A stretch of DNA of 64,000 nt from assembly GCF_030272615.1 (NCBI RefSeq), contig NC_081413.1, positions 335,028,302 to 335,092,301 on the forward strand, in the 5' to 3' direction. Made by a program: the position numbers and the translations under genes. The notes beneath the pieces were generated by a model, which saw nothing but the letters and a program-made list of their open reading frames with translations, was not told the origin of the DNA and did no database searches. This document shows positions 59,175 to 64,000 of the stretch, piece by piece. The DNA is from Cryptomeria japonica. Taxonomy: Eukaryota; Streptophyta; Pinopsida; Cupressales; Cupressaceae. Position 1 is the stretch's first letter; every line of letters starts with the position of its first letter.

Positions 59175-59944
59175 CTTGTAATAATCCTTAAAGATCTGAT
59201 CTAGTTTTGCTTTTATCCAATTTTCATCCTTTCTTCAATAAATGATTCTGGTTCAATTTGAGAAATTTAAACATACCTCTTCATCAGCTAACCTTCTCCT
59301 AGTCATCACACCTTTCTTTTTATCTCCAATGATTTTATCTTCAGAATGATTTAGTTTTACATACCTAGGAGTCTTTGAATTTTCTTTATTTGCTGACTCA
59401 TTCTACTGTTCGTCTATCATTGTTGAATTTTCTGATGCTACCGGTGTCACTGGTTCACTATTATGAACTAATTCTTGCATTATCGGTTCAGATGATAAAT
59501 TCATCTTCCAGTCCAAATCAAATGATCTGATCTAATTACTACCATGCTCATCCACCTTTACATTTATGCTCTCCATTATCCTATTCAATCTTTTGTTATA
59601 ACATCTGTATGCTTTTCTCTTAGTAGAATGACCCAAAATATTCCTTCATCACTTCTAGGATGAAACTTTTGTCATGCATCATCTCTTCTAATGTAACATT
59701 TTCTTCCAAAAAAATTGAAATATCTGACAGTAGGAGTATGACCAAACCATAATTCATAAGGAGTCTTATTTGTATTGCCTTTTATGTGTACTCTATTGAA
59801 AGTATATACGTTTGTATTGACAACTTCCCTCCAATAGATATCAGGTAATCTAGCTTATGTCATCATTGTCCTTGTTGCATCCAAAATTGTTTTGTTCTTT
59901 CTTTCCACTAATCCGTTTTGTTGTGGAGTCCTAGGTGCGGAAAG
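59175..59944 (-). pseudogene. pol: Copia-C IN-RT linker; RT deleted
   Basis: The minus strand reads from the integrase end (about 59940-59580; ARTMMT, GNTNKTPYELWFGHT-like, DEGIFWVIL) into an acidic linker (ENSTMIDEQ, KVMTRRRLADEE) and then directly to foreign-looking residues at 59175. The whole RT, expected to be about 250 residues or more, is not present. Confidence 0.75.
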
Positions 59945-60449
59945 TTATCTCCTAATACCATTCCTTTCACAAAATTTGTTGAACTCACTGGATGCAAACT
60001 CACCACCATGATCTGATCTCAAGCATTTTATCTTCAGTCCTGTCTTAGTCTCAACCATAGCCTTAAAGATTTTGAATTTCTTAAAAGCTTCAGATTTCTC
60101 TTTCAAAAATGCTACCCACATCATTCTAGAATAGTTATCAATAAGTAACATAAAATATCTCACCTTGAAATCTTTTAGTCATTGTCGGTACACACAAATC
60201 AATATGAATAAGATCAAGAATTTCATTTGATTTATCATGTATACTTCTGAAGGAAGTTCTAACTTGCTTACCCATTTTACATTCTCTACATACATGATTA
60301 TGAGGTTTAACAATATTGGGCAAATCTTTGACAACCGGTATTGAACTGATCATTACTATGCAATAAAAAATTACATGACACATCCTCTTATGCCATAACC
60401 AACTTTCATCAATCTGAGAAATCAAGCAAGCCTTCTCACTAGAGTTCAA
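59945..60449 (-). pseudogene. pol: Copia-C integrase
   Basis: GAG-pre-integrase HHCC: LWHKRMCHVIFYCIVMIS, CRECKMGKQVRTSF. Core: LDLIHIDLCVPTMT (first Asp), LLIDNYSRMMWVAFLKEKSE, CLRSDHGGEFASSEFN (second Asp). A frameshift near 60150 splits the frame. The Glu region is near 59900 (ERKNKTILDA-like). Confidence 0.9.
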
Positions 60450-60470
60450 ATGAAAGATATTTCCATTGGT

Positions 60471-60914
60471 CTAAGTTTTGAAAGCAATCTCCAATCCAGA
60501 TCTATTGATGATCTTACATTTTCCATCCTTGAAATGCAAATGAAATCCTCTATCCACCATCTGGCCTACACTTAAAAGATTATTCTTTAAGCCTTCAATA
60601 TAATAAACATTATCAGTATTAGTCTTACCATCCATTGATATTGTTCCTTTGCCTTTGATCCTACACGCCTTGTTGTCTCCAAATCTGATCAATCCACTAT
60701 CAAATTCTTGCAATGATAAAAAATTTCTCTTGTCACCAGTCATGTGATGTGAGCATCCACTGTCTATGACCCATTCATCCTTCTCTTCAATTTTAGCAGC
60801 TAAAGCCTTTTCTTTAGTATGAGTTGTTTCAATGACAGATTCTAGAGAATCATCCTTAATAGCAATAAAGACCCAATCTTTGCCGGATGAGGCACCATTA
60901 CCGGATCCACTCAT
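60471..60914 (-). pseudogene. pol: Copia-C protease
   Basis: 147 open residues. DEWVIDSGCSHHMTGDKRNF carries the intact DSG site (about 60770-60725). It then reads GLIRFGDNKACRIKGKGTIS, NVYYIEGLKNNLLSVGQMVD and FHLHFKDGKCKII. This is one of the better preserved domains here. Confidence 0.92.
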
Positions 60915-60990
60915 AGGTTCATCATCACCATCATCAAAAATACCGAAATCATCATCACCAACATAATAACATGATTTATCCTTATTTATT

Positions 60991-61910
60991 CTAATATTCA
61001 GGATTAGGCTTATAACTCTTCACAAATCTTTCATGATTCTCAACAGCTCTTTTAGGGAATCTAGAAGCAAAATAACCAATCTTATTGCTTGAAAAAAATT
61101 TAAAGGGGACTTTTCCTTCATACTTACTTCCAGCCGGTCCTTTAGGAATTCTTCTAGCAATTAGAGCTTCCAACTCTTCAAGTTCTCTTTCTTCTCTCTC
61201 AATTTCCTCAATATCCTTAGCATACATCTCTTTCCAATCTATCTTCTATTTACCGGAGGCAAATTCTTTAAATGCAATCTCAATTTTAGGAGCACTCTGA
61301 TCTCCAAGTTCTTCAAGTTCAAAAGCAGTCAATTTCCCAAGTAATGTATCTCTAGTCATAGGGGTACTTGACATTGTCTGGATTTCATTGATAGTAGTAG
61401 CCTTCTTCTTATAAGATGGAGGTAGAACTCTTAGAACTTTTGACACTATCTCATCCTCACTAACTGATCCGTCGTAACATTTGATACCCATGACAATCTC
61501 ATTAACTCTATCCATGAAAGAACTTATCTCTTCATCTTCTTCCATCTTCAAAGTTTCATATCTTACCCATAAACCTTCAAGTTTTGTAATTTTCACAACC
61601 TGGCCACCTTCATAAAGAGTTTGAAGCTTTGTCCAAATCAGCTTAGCATTCTCCAACTCTATGATATTCAATACTTTTCATCAGATAGGGTGCTTAATAA
61701 TGCTTCTTTTTCTCTCACATCATTTTCAGCTCTCTTATGCTCATCAACAGGCATCGGTGTTCCAGAATTAGGATCATGAGGTATATACCCTTTCTCCACT
61801 ATCTCCCAAATTTCATATCCAAGACACCTGAGGTGAATCTTCATTCACTCCTTCCATATTTTGTAATTTGTACCATCAAATCTGAGACTCTCCTTTAGGT
61901 AAGGATTGAA
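60991..61910 (-). pseudogene. gag: Copia-C gag, all four zinc ligands replaced
   Basis: Parts: MKIHLRCLGYEIWEIVEKGY (about 61840), 141 open residues from 61671 (ENAKLIWTKLQTLYEGG, FMDRVNEIVMGIKCYDG, RDTLLGKLTAFELEEL), then 61227-60991 with an acidic helix and KFFSSNKIGYFASRFPKRA. By comparison with CFxCxKxGHxxxxC, the ligands are Phe, Ser, Tyr and Phe. Confidence 0.88.
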
Positions 61911-61976
61911 TGTGGAACTAGATGTAGGTGTCATCAGATCTCCTCAAGCGGTTAAGATTCTGCAGAGAGGACCTCG

Positions 61977-61989
61977 CTCTGATACCAAT
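61977..61989 (-). other. Copia-C primer binding site
   Basis: Minus strand ATTGGTATCAGAG, matching the initiator-Met tRNA type, directly beside the LTR end at 61990. Confidence 0.88.
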
Positions 61990-63194
61990 TGTTGGAATGA
62001 TATGATATCGATAGTAAACTGGGAGGGGGGGGGAATCAATTTACTCACAAGTAGAACAATTAATTCAATTATAAACCTTATACCAAAGCACAACACAATG
62101 AAAGATATAACATGAAAGCACAACACACATAACACCAATATTTGATGTGGAAAACCCGGAAAGGGAAAAACCATGGTGGGAAACCCTACCCAGAAAAATA
62201 TGAATACTCTGTAGTAGTATTATAAATAATTACAATGGGGTCTTCACTTGCAAAAAGGCCAACAACCTAGAGCACACTGCTCATCACAAAGGGAAGTCTC
62301 ACTGACTTAAATAAACATTGGACTACAATTCAGAAATAAATGAACTATGACAGTAGCATCTAATAATGCTTGATACAGTTCTGGTTAAGCACTGATGTCT
62401 AATCTACAATACAAAACCTTTCCAACCTTCATTGAAATGATATGACTCTATTCACACATAATCCTTCCTCTGATAATGTAGACATAACCATCCATCCCAT
62501 CGATATGCAAATTACATGAATAAGTCACCTATAAATATAGATCATCAACTTTATTGACAAGGTCGGCTAAACCCTAAACCCATAAACCCATAATTACAAA
62601 AATTACATCACATGATACCCCCAAACTAATATTATGATTTAAATTACATAGCATGGACCTAAATCAAGTATTCAAACAATAATATCTGTGGGAGATTCTG
62701 ATAAGATCAAAATCCAACACGCTTCACCAACCGGTAGAAATCCTCAGTGAAATAACATAAATTTTAACTGGATCCAAATAGGACCATCATAACAACACGC
62801 CATCCAATGCAAAGTCACCAAATAATTGGAATATAATCAAGAAACACCTTGAGCATGATAAAAACTGATTCCATAAGTCAGACCCAAAATCTACTGGCCA
62901 AGTCACCAAATAATCCATACCGATAAAGCTAACCGAGATAGCCAGAAACTAACCGGTACCAGTGAATACCAAAAGCGATAACAACCAAAGAACCAAATTA
63001 TGAACCAATAGAATATGGCAAGTATGTAACCAACTAGAATAAGCATCCAAAACCAAATCCAGAGATCTGATCATACCGGATCAAAATCACAGCCAAAACC
63101 AAGAAGATCATGAAGACTAACCGGGATAGATCCAATCAGGATACAATGTTGACATCAATGACAACACTTAATCAAATCTATCATATTTGCAACA
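61990..63194 (-). repeat. Copia-C 5' LTR
   Basis: 1205 bp; plus strand TGTTGGAATG to GCAACA. It carries the G-run (62023-62032) followed by gaatcaattta, and the gtggaaaacccggaaaggg block near 62148. Confidence 0.92.
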
Positions 63195-63199
63195 ATATA

Positions 63200-63711
63200 G
63201 TCATGTAATTTGGGTGTTGATGTTGTGTCTCCATTATCAGAGAGAGGTTTATGTGCGAACAATTGATTTATCCTTCGGTGTTGAGACTGAGGTGAGATTG
63301 GTGTTGTAGGGAAGACAATTGTGCTGAACTAGAACTATAATCAGGCATTTGGAGATGCTATTCTTTTAGTTCAATTATTTCAGATTGTAGTCTAAATCTT
63401 ATTGTAAGTCAGTGAGACTTCCCTGAGGGTTGTAGCCTTCCAAGCCATTATATTTGAGCAGTGACCTCTAGGCAATGTGTTTGAATGCATGTGCATTCCC
63501 TATTGTATTATTTTCATATACTATTATAGAGTATCATCTTACTGTGGGTAGGTTCCCACCATGGTTTTTCCATTAACTGGGTTTTCCACGTCAATGTTTT
63601 GGTGTTGTTGCAGTTTATTAGTTCTATTTTTGGTGGTTAAGTTTGTTGTTCTGGTGAAGACTGATTCACCCCCCCCTCTCAGTCTTCCTTCTTGATTGTT
63701 TCTAATGGGCT
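63200..63711 (+). repeat. Copia-B 3' LTR, second part
   Basis: After the right TSD copy (63195-63199) the LTR continues. It has gtgggtaggttcccaccatgg, ctgggttttccacgtcaatg (63548-63597) and gattcacccccccctctcag (63662-63681), the usual 3' modules of copia LTRs here. The exact end is uncertain, near ctctaact at 63711. Confidence 0.75.
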
Positions 63712-64000
63712 CTAACTGAGCTTATCGATGTAGGAAAGGCCCCTACATATGTCAAATTCACTCAGCACTCTAGCTGTTTGCCTTGGTTTTATTTATAGTG
63801 GCTTAAAAACACACCACTTGAGATCGCGCTAAGAGAGTGGATAGCCCCGACATGTCCCAATTGGAGATACCCTTATGGGGTGATCAAATCCCCATCAAGA
63901 ATATCCCTCAACTATAAAAAAAATGTAGGTGTTGTTAATCACTTTTCTCTTACACCCAAGATCCATGATCCACGAAGGCAAGGGTAGAGGATACTAAGCA
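63712..64000. other. Right edge, unassigned
   Basis: About 290 bases with no coding frame, repeat or LTR end that I can support. It contains a short self-complementary piece, taggaaaggcccctac. Confidence 0.4.

Larger units (their letters stand above)
57196..63194 (-). mobile_element. Copia-C: Ty1/copia element without RT
   Basis: LTRs 57196-58435 and 61990-63194 flank a minus-strand interior; TSD atata is at 57191-57195 and 63195-63199. PBS is next to the 5' LTR. Gag, protease, integrase and RNase H are recognisable, but RT is absent. It lies in the Copia-B 3' LTR. About 6.0 kb. Confidence 0.92.
53470..63711 (+). mobile_element. Copia-B: Ty1/copia element, 5' end missing
   Basis: A plus-strand gag end, protease, integrase, RT and RNase H are followed by a polypurine tract (56474-56484) and a 3' LTR that is split by Copia-C. 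No 5' LTR is found to the left within the window. A large deletion joins integrase to RT. Heavily decayed. Confidence 0.85.

Noticed and set aside
1-64000. Host protein-coding genes or tRNA genes
   Set aside because: All recognisable coding matches are retroelement domains, apart from the PMD and LTR frames, which lie inside elements. tRNA-like words found are primer binding sites only.
63712-64000. Further LTR at the right edge
   Set aside because: No TG...CA border, PBS or repeat partner could be identified in the remaining bases.

Overview
This window looks like the repetitive, gene-poor part of a large seed-plant genome. I found no host gene with confidence. Nearly every base can be assigned to LTR retrotransposons of the Ty3/gypsy (Metaviridae) and Ty1/copia (Pseudoviridae) superfamilies, inserted inside one another. 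The sequence is AT-rich and the elements are old and full of stops. A gymnosperm is my best guess, from very long LTRs, deep nesting and many diverged Tat-type elements, but this is inference only.

The outermost visible layer is Copia-B (+, 53470-63711), which carries Copia-C (-, 57196-63194, target duplication ATATA) in its 3' LTR. To its left lies Copia-A (-, 48386-53285 plus sequence left of the window). Its reverse transcriptase is split by Tat-A, a giant Ty3 element that runs from left of base 1 to 48385. Tat-A has its 5' LTR end at 1-383, PBS 388-404, a leader, gag, protease with G-patch, RT, retroviral-type RNase H, a second RNase H (aRNH), integrase, an antisense plant-mobile-domain (PMD) ORF, polypurine tract 47209-47221 and 3' LTR 47222-48385.

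Tat-A is interrupted by three units. The first is a solo LTR (8627-11754, TSD GTCTT) that itself holds a copia-type solo LTR (9480-10547, TSD ATGCC). The second is a complete but defective chromovirus on the minus strand (11839-19571), only 84 bases further on in the same aRNH domain. The third is Tat-B (23686-46363). Tat-B has LTRs of about 4.7 kb, each with a long ORF of unknown function. Its 5' LTR holds a 4.6-kb non-coding TG...CA insert (27760-32395, TSD CAATA), and its RNase H holds a minus-strand solo LTR (38172-39689, TSD AACCA). Removing each insert plus one TSD copy brings the interrupted coding frames back together, which supports the boundaries.

The most unusual observations are these. 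(1) A tandem array of units of about 70 bp, each with inverted CATCGG/CCGATG half-sites, lies in the 5' part of the LTRs of the chromovirus, the 2-kb solo LTR and Tat-B, and sits just upstream of a TATA-like box in two of them. (2) The Tat-B LTR carries a long protein-coding frame starting about 110 nt after a TATA-like box. (3) The two Tat elements carry the extra RNase H on opposite sides of RT. (4) Tat-A carries an antisense, apparently intron-containing PMD frame. All identifications come from motifs and hand alignment; no database search was run.
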